Shown: positions 16,127-25,622 of the stretch, piece by piece | Layout of the letters: each line of letters starts with the position of its first letter | How positions within the stretch are numbered: the first letter of the stretch is position 1 | Assembly (NCBI RefSeq): GCF_947258525.1 | Contig: NZ_CAMYIP010000074.1 | Coordinates: 1 to 38,034, forward strand | DNA: 38,034 bases | Direction of reading: 5' to 3' | DNA from: an uncultured Eudoraea sp. | GTDB taxonomy: Bacteria; Bacteroidota; Bacteroidia; Flavobacteriales; Flavobacteriaceae | Position numbers and translations under genes: made by a program | The notes under the pieces: model-generated | Databases searched by the model: none | What the model saw: the letters and a program-made list of their open reading frames with translations, nothing else | What the model was told of the DNA's origin: nothing

Positions 16127-16876
16127 ATGAATCTAGAGGGTGAAAACATTTTAGTAACGGGTGCTTCCAGAGGCATAGGGAAGTCAATTGCTATTCACTT
16201 ACTTAAAGTAAATGCTCAGGTTGGCATACATTATAATAAAGGTGCAACTGAAGCAACTGCATTAAAAGCTAAATATCCTCTTTCTGAAACTTTTCAGGCT
16301 GATCTGTCACAAATGGATCAGGTTCAAATACTTTTTGAAAAAGCGAAAGATCATTTTGGTTCGATAGATACCATTGTTTTGAATGCTGGCGTATTCGTAC
16401 CTCACTTAATTGAAGAGAGCACAGTGCAATGGCTTGATATCTGGAGGCGAACAATGGCAATCAATCTCGAAGCAGCTGGTTTGTTAACCAAATTGGGTAT
16501 AGAGCATTTCAAAAGTCAGGGAGGCGGGCGATTCATATATATTGGCAGCCGGGCTGCCTTCCGTGGAGAGACGGAAGAATATCTTGCCTATGCGGCTTCT
16601 AAAGGTGGACTCACGTCGCTTTCGCGAACAGTTGCCAGATCTTTTGGTAAGTATAATATCAAATCTTTTGTTATTGCGCCTGGATTCACACGAACAGAAA
16701 TGGCTGAAGATGCAATCCGCCAATATGGTGAAGAAAAGATACTTGGTGAAATGGCCTTAAAAGAATTAACTACTCCAGAAGACATAGCCCCAATTGCAGT
16801 GCTCATGTGCAGTGGCCAAATGGACCATGCTACCGGTTCTACTATAGATATTAATGCGGGTAGTTATATTAGGTAG
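16127..16876 (+). CDS. Short-chain dehydrogenase/reductase
   Basis: A 249-residue classical SDR (NAD(P)-dependent oxidoreductase). The start chosen is ATG at 16127, which places the nucleotide-binding TGASRGIG motif at residues 11-18; an in-frame GTG at 16061 would add an unconserved 22 residues. Other motifs are LNAGV (the NAG motif), YIGSRAA carrying the active-site Ser region, and the catalytic Y-A-A-S-K, followed by PGFTRTEM. Closest in pattern to FabG-like enzymes, with the C-terminal TGSTIDINAGSYIR as in FabG. The gene stands alone, so it is more likely a specialised dehydrogenase than the housekeeping FabG. Substrate unknown. Confidence 0.9.
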   Translation: MNLEGENILVTGASRGIGKSIAIHLLKVNAQVGIHYNKGATEATALKAKYPLSETFQADLSQMDQVQILFEKAKDHFGSIDTIVLNAGVFVPHLIEESTVQWLDIWRRTMAINLEAAGLLTKLGIEHFKSQGGGRFIYIGSRAAFRGETEEYLAYAASKGGLTSLSRTVARSFGKYNIKSFVIAPGFTRTEMAEDAIRQYGEEKILGEMALKELTTPEDIAPIAVLMCSGQMDHATGSTIDINAGSYIR

Positions 16877-17003
16877 GCTGGAAATAATTATAATAAACAA
16901 TTAAATACTTTTTCAGATAGGTAGAACTTTATCCATTTTTTATAAAGCCATCTAGTTGGGAGCCTTAAATATTTAACTTCATTTACAAACAGTATTGCTC
17001 AAT

Positions 17004-17453
17004 ATGATTTTTCAAATAACTTACAGCTCGGTTGCTAAACCCGAACTTACCATAACTGATATTGAAGAAATCATGGCAGAGGCAATAGAAAATAATTCTG
17101 CCAATGACATAACAGGATGTTTGATATTTAATCAAGGTTATTTCCTCCAAATTCTAGAAGGGAACAAGCAGAATGTGATGAATTTACTTGATAAAATTAG
17201 GCTGGATGATCGACATGATCACGTTATAATACTTTCTGAGGGTCTAACAGATTCCCGAACATTTAAGGAATGGGCAATGTCCTATTATCATAATCCCTCA
17301 AACACCAATTTGAATAAGGAAGAACAAGCAATTAAGGAAACTTTGATAGATCTTTCAAATACTTCAAAAAAGCCAAATTTTCCATTAAAAGTTTTTTGGT
17401 ATAATGTAAGGAATCTTCTTTCTGAAAGGGGATATTATAAACCTCCCAGGTAA
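17004..17453 (+). CDS. Stand-alone BLUF-domain blue-light sensor
   Basis: A 149-residue protein from ATG at 17004 (a TTG at 16995 would add three residues). The BLUF domain binds FAD and changes its hydrogen-bond network in blue light. Key residues stand at the same spacing as in AppA: Tyr7, Asn31, Gln49 (in GYFLQILEG), Trp90 and Met92 (KEWAMSYY). The photocycle residues are therefore all present. The remaining 50 residues are a short helical C-terminal cap without an output domain, so signalling would be through a protein partner. Neighbours give no clear partner; the DUF2953/GerW pair follows after 190 nt. Confidence 0.93.
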   Translation: MIFQITYSSVAKPELTITDIEEIMAEAIENNSANDITGCLIFNQGYFLQILEGNKQNVMNLLDKIRLDDRHDHVIILSEGLTDSRTFKEWAMSYYHNPSNTNLNKEEQAIKETLIDLSNTSKKPNFPLKVFWYNVRNLLSERGYYKPPR

Positions 17454-17518
17454 ATTAATAGGTCAGTATTTTTGTAGGTGAGACTGTTCTTCTTTTTGAC
17501 TTTAAGAAAAATAGTTCA

Positions 17519-17579
17519 AGATAGTTGCGCCATGATGGTCAACAATAAAAACATCTGTAATTTTTTTTAAGATAGTTGC
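17519..17579 (+). repeat. Direct repeat of AGATAGTTGC, 51 nt apart
   Basis: AGATAGTTGC occurs at 17519-17528 and 17570-17579, the second copy abutting the large dyad at 17581-17604. Together they look like a compound regulatory region in front of the DUF2953-GerW pair. Confidence 0.45.
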
Positions 17580-17580
17580 A

Positions 17581-17604
17581 TGGCAATGATCCAGATCATT
17601 GCCA
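17581..17604. promoter_or_regulatory. Perfect 11-bp inverted repeat, candidate operator
   Basis: TGGCAATGATC (17581-17591) and GATCATTGCCA (17594-17604) are exact inverse complements around a 2-nt centre. The spacing suits a dimeric regulator better than a hairpin, and there is no T-tract. It lies 40 nt before the ATG of the DUF2953 gene. Confidence 0.6.
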
Positions 17605-17644
17605 AAATATATGCTATATATTTCCTTTGCATAAATATAAAACA

Positions 17645-18145
17645 ATGCTCTGGGCTATTTTCGGCATACTTCTGTTTTTGTTTATACTCTATCTTCTATT
17701 TGTTCCTCTGGATATTGTAATAAACGTTGGTAAAAACCAATACTTTGTTAGGATTTGGGGTTTAGCCAAAGTAGCTCTGGAAGGCCATGAAACTGAATTC
17801 ATACGGATAAAACTTAATACACTATTTACCCGCTTTTACTTTTATCCTTTGAGAAAGAAGAAAAAAGAGCAGAAGAAAAAAATTGAGAAAAAAGCGAGAA
17901 AGAGAAATAATATCCAATCAAATTTGAAATATGGGTTACAAGTAATAAAATCATTTAAAGTGAAGAAGCTATTATTAGATATAGATACAGGTGATTGCAT
18001 AGAAAATGCAAAACTTTATCCTGCATTTGCTTTCTTGAATCACCATGTAGGCACTTTTCAAGTAAATTTTGAAGGAAGAGTGAACATGGTTTTACACTTA
18101 CAAAACCGACCTATAAACATTATAAAATCATTTATTAACATTTAA
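17645..18145 (+). CDS. DUF2953-type membrane-anchored protein (YtfI-like)
   Basis: A 166-residue protein from ATG at 17645; the frame extends to a TTG at 17576, but that stretch overlaps the dyad. One N-terminal transmembrane helix (about 2-22) is followed by a beta-rich domain interrupted by a very basic linker (KKKKEQKKKIEKKARKR, about 75-92), then the DIDTGDCIENAKLYP motif and the C-terminal HLQNRPINIIKSF. The pattern fits DUF2953, whose Bacillus member YtfI stands next to YtfJ/GerW. The adjacent gene here is a GerW homologue, 10 nt away, which supports the call. The molecular function is unknown; the pair is presumably co-functional. Confidence 0.72.
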   Translation: MLWAIFGILLFLFILYLLFVPLDIVINVGKNQYFVRIWGLAKVALEGHETEFIRIKLNTLFTRFYFYPLRKKKKEQKKKIEKKARKRNNIQSNLKYGLQVIKSFKVKKLLLDIDTGDCIENAKLYPAFAFLNHHVGTFQVNFEGRVNMVLHLQNRPINIIKSFINI

Positions 18146-18155
18146 AAAATTTATC

Positions 18156-18530
18156 ATGGAATTACATTTTGAAGAATTTTTAGGTAAAATCACAGATTTT
18201 ATCAAGTCTGAAGCAAAAACTGAAACTGTTATTGGCGAAGAATTTCAATTAGGAGAGTTTAAATGCATACCGGTTATTAAGGTAGGCATGGGATTTGGAT
18301 CTGGTGGAGGAGAAGGTATCGAAGCAAAAGCTAAAAAAGGTCAGGGCATGGGTGCCGGAGCAGGAATGGGTATTGAACCTATTGGTTTTTTAGTAACCAA
18401 AGATGATGAGATTTCATTCATAGAAGCAGGTAAAGCTCATGGTCTAGCTGCAGCTTTTGAAAAAGTACCGGATTTAATTAATAAGTATGTGGAAACCATA
18501 AATAAGAAAGAAGAAGAAGAATTGGTTTAA
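18156..18530 (+). CDS. GerW/YtfJ-family protein
   Basis: A 124-residue protein. Features of the family are the short N-terminal amphipathic helix, VIGEEFQLGEFKCIPVIKVGMGFGSGGG-type glycine core (about residues 24-51, a longer run than quoted motifs), a second glycine cluster with GMGAGAGMGIEP and IGFLV. In Bacillus, YtfJ/GerW is a sporulation protein needed for germination. Bacteroidota do not form spores, so here the family must have another, possibly envelope-related, role. It is the second gene of a two-gene operon and is followed by a strong hairpin terminator. Confidence 0.9.
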   Translation: MELHFEEFLGKITDFIKSEAKTETVIGEEFQLGEFKCIPVIKVGMGFGSGGGEGIEAKAKKGQGMGAGAGMGIEPIGFLVTKDDEISFIEAGKAHGLAAAFEKVPDLINKYVETINKKEEEELV

Positions 18531-18587
18531 CATAATCCAAACAACGATCAACCCAAACATCTGCTAAGTCTGACTTAGTAATTAGCC

Positions 18588-18629
18588 GAGCAGGTTTCTA
18601 TTTTTAAACAAGGAACCTGCTCAGTTTTA
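18588..18629. terminator. Shared terminator hairpin between convergent genes
   Basis: GAGCAGGTT (18588-18596) pairs with AACCTGCTC (18614-18622), followed on the plus strand by AGTTTTAT. A smaller dyad, CTAAGT-CTG-ACTTAG, lies just before it at 18564-18578. It terminates the GerW operon and could also serve the convergent aminotransferase. Confidence 0.75.
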
Positions 18630-20120
18630 TCAGATATTAAACCATTTAGATGTAATGGTTTTTTCTACGGGTTCCTTGCCCTTAAATACAAATTCATTCT
18701 TAATGCCATTGTATTCATAGTCTTTGCCCCATTCTTCATGATGCAATGCTACTTCTTTGATAGCCTTACAAATAAAATCTATTTCCTTATCAGTCATTAT
18801 TGGATGTACGGACATACGCACCCAACCTGGTCGTTCAATTAGGCAACCTTCAAGGATTTTTTGTTCAATGGCTTTTGATGTCGATAGATCAACATTTAAT
18901 AAATAATGACCGTAGGTTCCTGCACAGGAACATCCACCTCGGGTTTGTATACCATATCTATCATTGAGTATTTTTACAACCAAATTATAGTGTGCATCAT
19001 CTATAAAAAAAGAAATAACCCCTAATCGATCCTTATGTCTTTTGGCCAGTATATGTATATTCTCTATATGGGATAATTCTTTAAATATTTTGTCAACGAT
19101 CTCATGTTCCCTTGCTAAAATGTTTTCAGTTCCCATTTCTTCTTTCAGACGTATTGCTAATGCAGTCTTTATGGTCTGAAGAAAACCAGGCGTACCCCCG
19201 TCTTCTCTGGTTTCAATATCGTCTATATAATCATGATCTCCCCAGGGATTTGTATAGGCCACCGTTCCGCCGCCCGGATTATCCGGAACTAAGTTTTTGT
19301 ACAATTTTTTATTAAAAATCAGAATCCCTGAAGCTCCCGGTCCGCCCAGAAATTTATGTGGGGAAAAGAAAATAGCATCTAAATAGGCATCTTTATCTTT
19401 TGGATGCATATCAATTGGCACATATGGCGCAGAGCAGGCAAAGTCTACAAAACACAATCCATTATAACGATGTATTAGTCTGGCAACTTCATAGTAATCG
19501 GTTACAATACCTGTCACGTTTGAGCAAGCGGTGACGGAAGCAATTTTTAGAGGATGCTTTTCATATTTCAAAAGCAATTCCTTAAAACTATCTAAACAAA
19601 TCAGGCCTTCAGAATTGCAAGGAATTACTTCGACATCTGCGATTGTTTCTAACCAGGAGGTTTGATTAGAATGATGCTCCATATGAGAAATAAAAACTAT
19701 CGGTTTAATAGCATCAGGTACCTTTGTATGCTCTTTGAGATTTTCGGAAACCTTTAATCCTAAAATTCTTTGAAATTTATTTATTGCTCCAGTCATTCCG
19801 GTCCCCACAGTTATCAAAACATCTTCATCAGTAGCATTGACGTGTTCTTTAATAATACTGCGGGCTTCCTTATAAGCTAATGTCATAGCCGATCCGGTAA
19901 CGGAGGTTTCCGTATGTGTATTGGCTACAAAAGGGCCAATTTCATTAAGTAATTTTTCTTCAATAGGTCGGTATAACCTTCCGCTTGCAATCCAATCTGC
20001 ATAAATGATTTTTTTGATGCCAAAAGGCGATTCAAAACATTGATCTATACCAACAACCTCATTTCTAAAAGGTTGAAAATAAGATTCTAAAGTGGCTGTT
20101 TTTGAAAGAGTCGTTCTCAT
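18630..20120 (-). CDS. PLP-dependent class V aminotransferase (cysteine-desulfurase-like)
   Basis: A 496-residue fold-type I PLP enzyme. The pyridine-stacking region reads SHMEHHSNQTSW, the phosphate/aspartate motif is CFVDFACSAPY, and the Schiff-base lysine is Lys256 in SPHKFLGGPGASG. A cysteine-containing loop near the C-terminus, TRGGCSCAGTYG, resembles the sulfur-accepting loop of cysteine desulfurases (RxGxHCA). It is not the housekeeping IscS/SufS: there is no SUF or ISC gene nearby, and the length is greater than the usual 400. It may be a desulfurase-like lyase or an aminotransferase for another substrate. It has its own promoter region upstream. Confidence 0.88.
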   Translation of the reverse strand: MRTTLSKTATLESYFQPFRNEVVGIDQCFESPFGIKKIIYADWIASGRLYRPIEEKLLNEIGPFVANTHTETSVTGSAMTLAYKEARSIIKEHVNATDEDVLITVGTGMTGAINKFQRILGLKVSENLKEHTKVPDAIKPIVFISHMEHHSNQTSWLETIADVEVIPCNSEGLICLDSFKELLLKYEKHPLKIASVTACSNVTGIVTDYYEVARLIHRYNGLCFVDFACSAPYVPIDMHPKDKDAYLDAIFFSPHKFLGGPGASGILIFNKKLYKNLVPDNPGGGTVAYTNPWGDHDYIDDIETREDGGTPGFLQTIKTALAIRLKEEMGTENILAREHEIVDKIFKELSHIENIHILAKRHKDRLGVISFFIDDAHYNLVVKILNDRYGIQTRGGCSCAGTYGHYLLNVDLSTSKAIEQKILEGCLIERPGWVRMSVHPIMTDKEIDFICKAIKEVALHHEEWGKDYEYNGIKNEFVFKGKEPVEKTITSKWFNI

Positions 20121-20185
20121 TTTAAATTGATACCATCATTTATTGCACCCCAACACTAAATTATAAATAATAATTTTCTGAAAAA

Positions 20186-20214
20186 TAAAGATATTAAAAC
20201 TATACCACATCAAA
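20186..20214 (-). promoter_or_regulatory. Candidate promoter of the aminotransferase gene
   Basis: On the minus strand TTTG (20214-20211) and TATCTTTA (20193-20186) stand 17 nt apart. The elements resemble the Bacteroidota -33/-7 boxes, although the preferred spacing is 19 nt and the final G is A. Confidence 0.35.
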
Positions 20215-20388
20215 TAGTAGTGTGCCATTTTTTAGTAGGATAAAAAAGGTTATGGTAAGCCAGAAACTAATCGACTTGTATTCCAGGAGAAATTTTAAAA
20301 TATTTTTCCTATAACAACAAGAACATCAACCTTTCAGCCTCCTAAAAAATTTTCCTAGTATATTTAGGTTTCAAAATTAAACCAGATT

Positions 20389-23181
20389 ATGAAGCCCTTT
20401 CTCACTTTATTATTAGTACTATCCTGTTTTATGATTCTTGCGCAAAAAAAAGTTTTGAATCATTCAGACTTTGAAATCTGGAATTCCATAAAAAACAGAT
20501 CTATTTCTCCTAATGGCAATTATATCATGTACTCTCTGGAGAAAGGAGAAGCCGATCATTATTTGAAAATAAAAGATAGTAAAGCAAATACGGTTTTTAA
20601 ATATGACCGAGGCTCAAAAGGCAGGTTTACTTATGATTCTAACTTTGCCTTGTTTACTATTAAACCATGGAAAGACAGTGTACTGGCCATGAAAAAGCGT
20701 AAAATAAAAAAGAAAGATTTACCAAAGGACAGTCTGGGCATTTTAAATATAAAAGATAATTCATTAACCAAAATCGGTAATATAAAATCTTATAAATTGC
20801 CTGAAAAATGGACTGGTTATTTAGCTTATCAATTAGAAGAAATAGAAAAAGACAAGGATACATCTGAAACTGAAAACGAGAAGGGTAAGGATAAAAAGAA
20901 AAAGGTTGGGAAAAAGAATGGCTATCACCTATTGATACAGGATATACAAACTGGTAAAAAAGACACTTTTAAGTTTGTTACAGATTATGTTTTTGCCAAA
21001 GAAGGGAAACTATTGGCTTTCGCATCGACAGGGGAAGATAAAAAAGATAATTCGGGGGTATATGTGATGGATTTGAACAAAGCTAGTCTGGTACAAGTCC
21101 ATACTGCGAAAAAAGCAAAATATTATCAATTAAATTTTAGTGATTCAGGTAATAATCTGGGATTTATCGTGGATCGGGATACTACAAAAGTACAAACAAG
21201 ACCTAATGAATTGTTTCTGTGGTATCTGGGGTCGGATAAGGCCCAAAAAGCTGCCGCCGCATCGATGACACCGAATGCATATCATCCTTCTTCCGACGCA
21301 GAACTGTTATTTTCTAAAGATGAGTCCAAGCTGTTTTTTGGCTTGTCAAAACCACCAATTATCAAAGATACAATGCTAACCGAAGATGAAATTGTTAATG
21401 TTGAAGTTTGGACTTATAATGAGCCCAGGTTATACACAGTACAGGAGTTACAACTCAAAAAGGATACTATACAGTCATTCAAATCCGTAGTGCATCTAAA
21501 GGAGAATCTAAGAATTGTACAGCTGGGTTCGGAATCTTTTCCGGAGGTTGAGCTGGGTGATAAAGGAAATGCAAAGTTTGCTTTACTAAATAGATCGGAG
21601 CCCTATGATCTGGAACGGCAATGGACAGGGAGAAGCGCAAGAGATTATTCTGTAATAAATACAAATACAGGTAAGGTCCAAGACGTACTTACAAATGTTG
21701 CAGGTAACGTGAATTTAAGCCCGAATGGCAGATTTGTTTACGGCTATAATTCGATAGAAGAAACCTGGTTTGTTCATAATATTGAAGAAGACTCATACTT
21801 GAATTTGACCAAGGATAAAGTTTTTTATGATGAGTTGCATGATTCGCCAAGCCCTCCAGATCCTTATGGCGCTGCCGGCTGGACAGAAAAAGATAAAGCT
21901 GTTCTTCTATATGATCGCTATGACATATGGAAATTTGATCCTATCAGCGGTGCTGCAGAACGTTTAACAAATGGCAGGGAATCCAAAACCAGATTTCGTT
22001 ATGTTTCGTTGGATGAAGAAGTTCGCCATATAGATAGTAGCCAAAAATGGTTGCTTTCTACTTTTAAGGAAACTGACAAGAGTGCCGGATTTGTTGAATA
22101 TAATCCAAAGGACAAAACCTTAAAAACCTTGCTTAGTGGACCATTTCGCTTCACAAATCCAATAAAAGCCAAACTAGATAATGCACTTATCTATACCAGA
22201 GAATCTTTTAAAGAATTTCCTGATATTCGCTACTCTGATCTTAGTTTCAAAAATGTGACAGTTTTATCAGATTCAAATCCCCAACAAAAATATTACAATT
22301 GGGGTACGATTGAATTGGTTAACTGGACTTCTTTGGATGGTGAACTCTTGTCAGGATTGTTGGTAAAACCGGAGAATTTTGATCCTTCAAAAAAGTATCC
22401 AATGATTGTAAATTTTTACGAAAAAAGCTCCGACAGGTTAAATTATCACCGTGCACCGAGTCCGGGACGTTCCACAATTAATTATAGTTTTTATGCAAGT
22501 CGTGGTTATTTAATCTTTAATCCGGATGTTCACTATAGAATCGGTTATCCTGGAGAAAGTGCATACAATTGTGTAATACCGGGAATAACATCTTTAATAG
22601 AAAAAGGTTTTGTTGACAAGGAAAATATTGGTGTACAGGGTCATAGTTGGGGAGGGTATCAAATAGCCTACCTGGTCACAAAAACGGACATTTTTAAAGC
22701 AGCCGAAGCTGGAGCTCCAGTACCCAACATGATAAGTGCATATGGCGGTATCCGATGGTGGACAGGCCTTAGCAGACAGTTTCAATATGAACATACCCAG
22801 AGTAGGATAGGAGGAACACCATGGGAATATCCAATTAGATATATGGAGAATTCACCCATATTTAATATCGATAAAATTAATACTCCAATTTTAATAATGC
22901 ACAATGATGCGGATGGACATGTACCATGGTATCAGGGTATTGAGTTTTTTGTAAGTTTAAGACGTCTAGGAAAACCTTCCTGGTTCCTGAATTACAATGG
23001 AGAACCACACTGGCCGTTAAAACGTCAAAACCGAAAAGACTTTAATATTCGTATGGCTCAGTTTTTCGATCATTATTTAAAAGGTGGGCCAAAACCGGTT
23101 TGGATGGATCGGGGAGTTCCTGCGATTGAAAAAGGGATAAATCAGGGATATGAATTAATGGATAGTAACGACGAACATTAG
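20389..23181 (+). CDS. Exported S9-family (prolyl oligopeptidase/DPP-like) serine peptidase
   Basis: A 930-residue protein with a signal peptide (residues 1-18, cleavage near ILAQ). A long N-terminal beta-propeller region (about 25-640) is followed by an alpha/beta-hydrolase domain. The catalytic triad can be read as Ser753 in GHSWGG, Asp842 in MHNDADGHVP and His874 in NGEPHWP. S9 peptidases cut after proline or other small residues in peptides; this one would act in the periplasm or at the surface on imported peptides. A lysine-rich low-complexity insert sits at about 150-180 (DKKKKVGKK). It is monocistronic, convergent with the transporter gene 18 nt away. Confidence 0.93.
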   Translation: MKPFLTLLLVLSCFMILAQKKVLNHSDFEIWNSIKNRSISPNGNYIMYSLEKGEADHYLKIKDSKANTVFKYDRGSKGRFTYDSNFALFTIKPWKDSVLAMKKRKIKKKDLPKDSLGILNIKDNSLTKIGNIKSYKLPEKWTGYLAYQLEEIEKDKDTSETENEKGKDKKKKVGKKNGYHLLIQDIQTGKKDTFKFVTDYVFAKEGKLLAFASTGEDKKDNSGVYVMDLNKASLVQVHTAKKAKYYQLNFSDSGNNLGFIVDRDTTKVQTRPNELFLWYLGSDKAQKAAAASMTPNAYHPSSDAELLFSKDESKLFFGLSKPPIIKDTMLTEDEIVNVEVWTYNEPRLYTVQELQLKKDTIQSFKSVVHLKENLRIVQLGSESFPEVELGDKGNAKFALLNRSEPYDLERQWTGRSARDYSVINTNTGKVQDVLTNVAGNVNLSPNGRFVYGYNSIEETWFVHNIEEDSYLNLTKDKVFYDELHDSPSPPDPYGAAGWTEKDKAVLLYDRYDIWKFDPISGAAERLTNGRESKTRFRYVSLDEEVRHIDSSQKWLLSTFKETDKSAGFVEYNPKDKTLKTLLSGPFRFTNPIKAKLDNALIYTRESFKEFPDIRYSDLSFKNVTVLSDSNPQQKYYNWGTIELVNWTSLDGELLSGLLVKPENFDPSKKYPMIVNFYEKSSDRLNYHRAPSPGRSTINYSFYASRGYLIFNPDVHYRIGYPGESAYNCVIPGITSLIEKGFVDKENIGVQGHSWGGYQIAYLVTKTDIFKAAEAGAPVPNMISAYGGIRWWTGLSRQFQYEHTQSRIGGTPWEYPIRYMENSPIFNIDKINTPILIMHNDADGHVPWYQGIEFFVSLRRLGKPSWFLNYNGEPHWPLKRQNRKDFNIRMAQFFDHYLKGGPKPVWMDRGVPAIEKGINQGYELMDSNDEH

Positions 23182-23199
23182 AATGCTTTAAAATAATTA

Positions 23200-25392
23200 T
23201 TAGGCAAGGATACTTTCATGGCCGGAATCTTTAACAAAGAGGCAGGAACTATTTGTGCTCACGGTCATTTCCTGAACGAATTCAAATCTTAAGTTTTCTT
23301 GCATCCCAAAAATATTTAGATCAGCCGAAGGTGAATTTGCAACCATGTCCTTAAAATTTCCTACGCGAACTTCGGTAAGTGTTTCTGGCAAGCGGGCCAG
23401 ATTAATCAATAAATTCAGAAAATTCTGGGCATTCTCTCTTTCTTTTTCATCTTTTATAACAATAATCAACCGAATCCTCGCATCCCAATTTTTCTTGAGT
23501 TTATAGGCAATTAAGATCGACAGATCCAAATTACCAATATCCCAACCAATATCCCAATTGTCAGTTCTGTCACTTACCCAAACATTAATCATATTTCTTC
23601 TTCCTAACAATGCGGTGGGATGAGAAGAATACAATAATACACCAATTTCTAAACGGATAGATTCTTTTATAACAGGCCTGATCTCTGTTTCGTAATCATC
23701 ATGTTGCTGAAGGTTTAAAAAAACTATATTAGGTCTGAAGAATGCTCCTTTTAAAGCCTGATTGCCATAATTTACCCCTTTTGCAAAATCATCAGTATTA
23801 ATTACCGTCCAGGAAGAGAAAACATCTTTAGTTCTAAAGGCTTCTGAAAGTGAAGAAATTTCTTCAGCCAATTGCGTATTAGCTTCCCTGGGTTCAATCC
23901 CCACCAGTTTTATTGATCCTTTTGGTTTGGCAATATTCCGCAAAAATTGAAAATTCCCTTTGGCACCGGTAATATCTCTTACGGGGACCATTAAATTTGG
24001 TTTCCAAGCTCTTTGTTGCATTGTTTTCATGCCCCAGGTATGTTTTGCCGCCCACTCTGCAAACGAAACAAAAAGACCGGACCTAACATCCTCAAAGGGT
24101 GTTTCAATATGTTGGCGAGACAAAAACCAATACACAACAAAAACGATACTTATTGAAATGAGACTTATCGTTGGATTAATAATAAACATGGCTAATACCG
24201 AGGATGTTAACCCAACATACGGCACCCATTTATTAATCTTAAACAACGGCCGGTAACTTATTAAACCTAAATTTTGTTCTATTATTACTACAATATTTAT
24301 CATAGCATAAGTGATAAGAAAGAAAAGAGTTACCAAGGGAGCAACTGCGTTTAGGTCACGCAGCAACATGGTAATAAAAATCATAATCCCCGTCACTATC
24401 ATTGCGTTCCTTGGTTGACCGTTGGCACTCTGACCCGCAAGGAACTTACTATAAGGTAATACGCGATGTTCTCCCATTGCAAAAAGAATTCTGGAGGAAC
24501 CCACAAGAGATGCCAGGGCAGAAGAGAAGGTGGCACCCAATATTCCCGCAATCACCAGGGGTCCAAAATAGGACTTATCAATTATAATATTATAGTTGGC
24601 AATAAGTTCCTGCTCAGTGGCAGAACGAGCCAACCAAAAGGCAAGCGCCATATAGATTATAAAACTTATCCCAATTGCCCATAAAGTACCTACAGGGATA
24701 CTTTTATTGGGGTTTTTTAATTCTCCGGACATGTTGGCCCCTGCCATTATGCCTGTTGAAGCGGGAAAGAATACAGCAAATACTATCCAGAAAGCACTAC
24801 CACTAAATTCATTTTCCGGAGAGCCTTTAAAATTTCCCCATCGGATAGCATCTTCCGCTGGGATAGTCATTGATCCATAATATGCAGCAATTACAATGGA
24901 TATTAGCGAAAGAATGATAATACCCATTATAATGAATTGGGTTTTAATAGCAAGGTCAGCGCTGATATACGCAATGGTTATTAAAATACCAAACACAATA
25001 ATATCAACTAAAAAAGGAATATGATTAGGAAAAATCCCCAGCCAGCCTTCTCTAAATCCAAAAATATACATGGTAACTGCCAGTCCCTGAGAAACATATC
25101 TTGGAATTCCAAGGCTACCACCGACTTCGAGACCCAGCGCCTGTGAAATTATAGCATATGCGCCACCTGCCCCAATACGGATATTGGTCGTAATTGCCGA
25201 CATGGATAAGGCCGTGGTAAGGGTAATAAGAAAAGAAACAATAATAATTAACCATGCACCCAGAAGTCCTGCATTACCGACTACCCAACCCATTCTCAGG
25301 TACATAATTACACCGAGAATTGTTAAAAGAGTCGGGGTAAATACACCTGCAAAAGTCCCAAATTTCTTACCGTTGGTTGGTTGCGATTCCAT
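23200..25392 (-). CDS. APC-superfamily permease of the cation-chloride cotransporter (SLC12-like) type
   Basis: A 730-residue membrane protein. The first ~430 residues hold about 12 transmembrane segments. The opening GVFTPTLLTILGVIMYLRMG and GAGGAYAIISQALGLEVGG, followed by FPASTGIMAGANMSGELKNP, are hallmarks of Na-K-Cl cotransporter-like members of the APC superfamily. Residues about 450-730 are a soluble cytoplasmic C-terminal domain of the SLC12 type. Bacterial members are poorly characterised, and some transport amino acids instead of ions with chloride. Transport of K+/Cl- is inferred from family resemblance. It is monocistronic. Confidence 0.88.
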   Translation of the reverse strand: MESQPTNGKKFGTFAGVFTPTLLTILGVIMYLRMGWVVGNAGLLGAWLIIIVSFLITLTTALSMSAITTNIRIGAGGAYAIISQALGLEVGGSLGIPRYVSQGLAVTMYIFGFREGWLGIFPNHIPFLVDIIVFGILITIAYISADLAIKTQFIIMGIIILSLISIVIAAYYGSMTIPAEDAIRWGNFKGSPENEFSGSAFWIVFAVFFPASTGIMAGANMSGELKNPNKSIPVGTLWAIGISFIIYMALAFWLARSATEQELIANYNIIIDKSYFGPLVIAGILGATFSSALASLVGSSRILFAMGEHRVLPYSKFLAGQSANGQPRNAMIVTGIMIFITMLLRDLNAVAPLVTLFFLITYAMINIVVIIEQNLGLISYRPLFKINKWVPYVGLTSSVLAMFIINPTISLISISIVFVVYWFLSRQHIETPFEDVRSGLFVSFAEWAAKHTWGMKTMQQRAWKPNLMVPVRDITGAKGNFQFLRNIAKPKGSIKLVGIEPREANTQLAEEISSLSEAFRTKDVFSSWTVINTDDFAKGVNYGNQALKGAFFRPNIVFLNLQQHDDYETEIRPVIKESIRLEIGVLLYSSHPTALLGRRNMINVWVSDRTDNWDIGWDIGNLDLSILIAYKLKKNWDARIRLIIVIKDEKERENAQNFLNLLINLARLPETLTEVRVGNFKDMVANSPSADLNIFGMQENLRFEFVQEMTVSTNSSCLFVKDSGHESILA

Positions 25393-25622
25393 AAAACAGT
25401 ATGTGATCCTTAAATTCGGTAGAAGATAACAATTATGTTGTAATTATAAACAAATATTACCATGGGGATATCTTATTAAAATATCATAAATCAGGATTGA
25501 TTTTTACTTTGGATCAGTAAAACAGCACATTCGGACAATAAATAGCCATGTTCGTACTGTTGGTCTTGGCACTTCTTATCGGATTATAGTTATTCGCATC
25601 CATAACCATTTAAATTTCAAAT

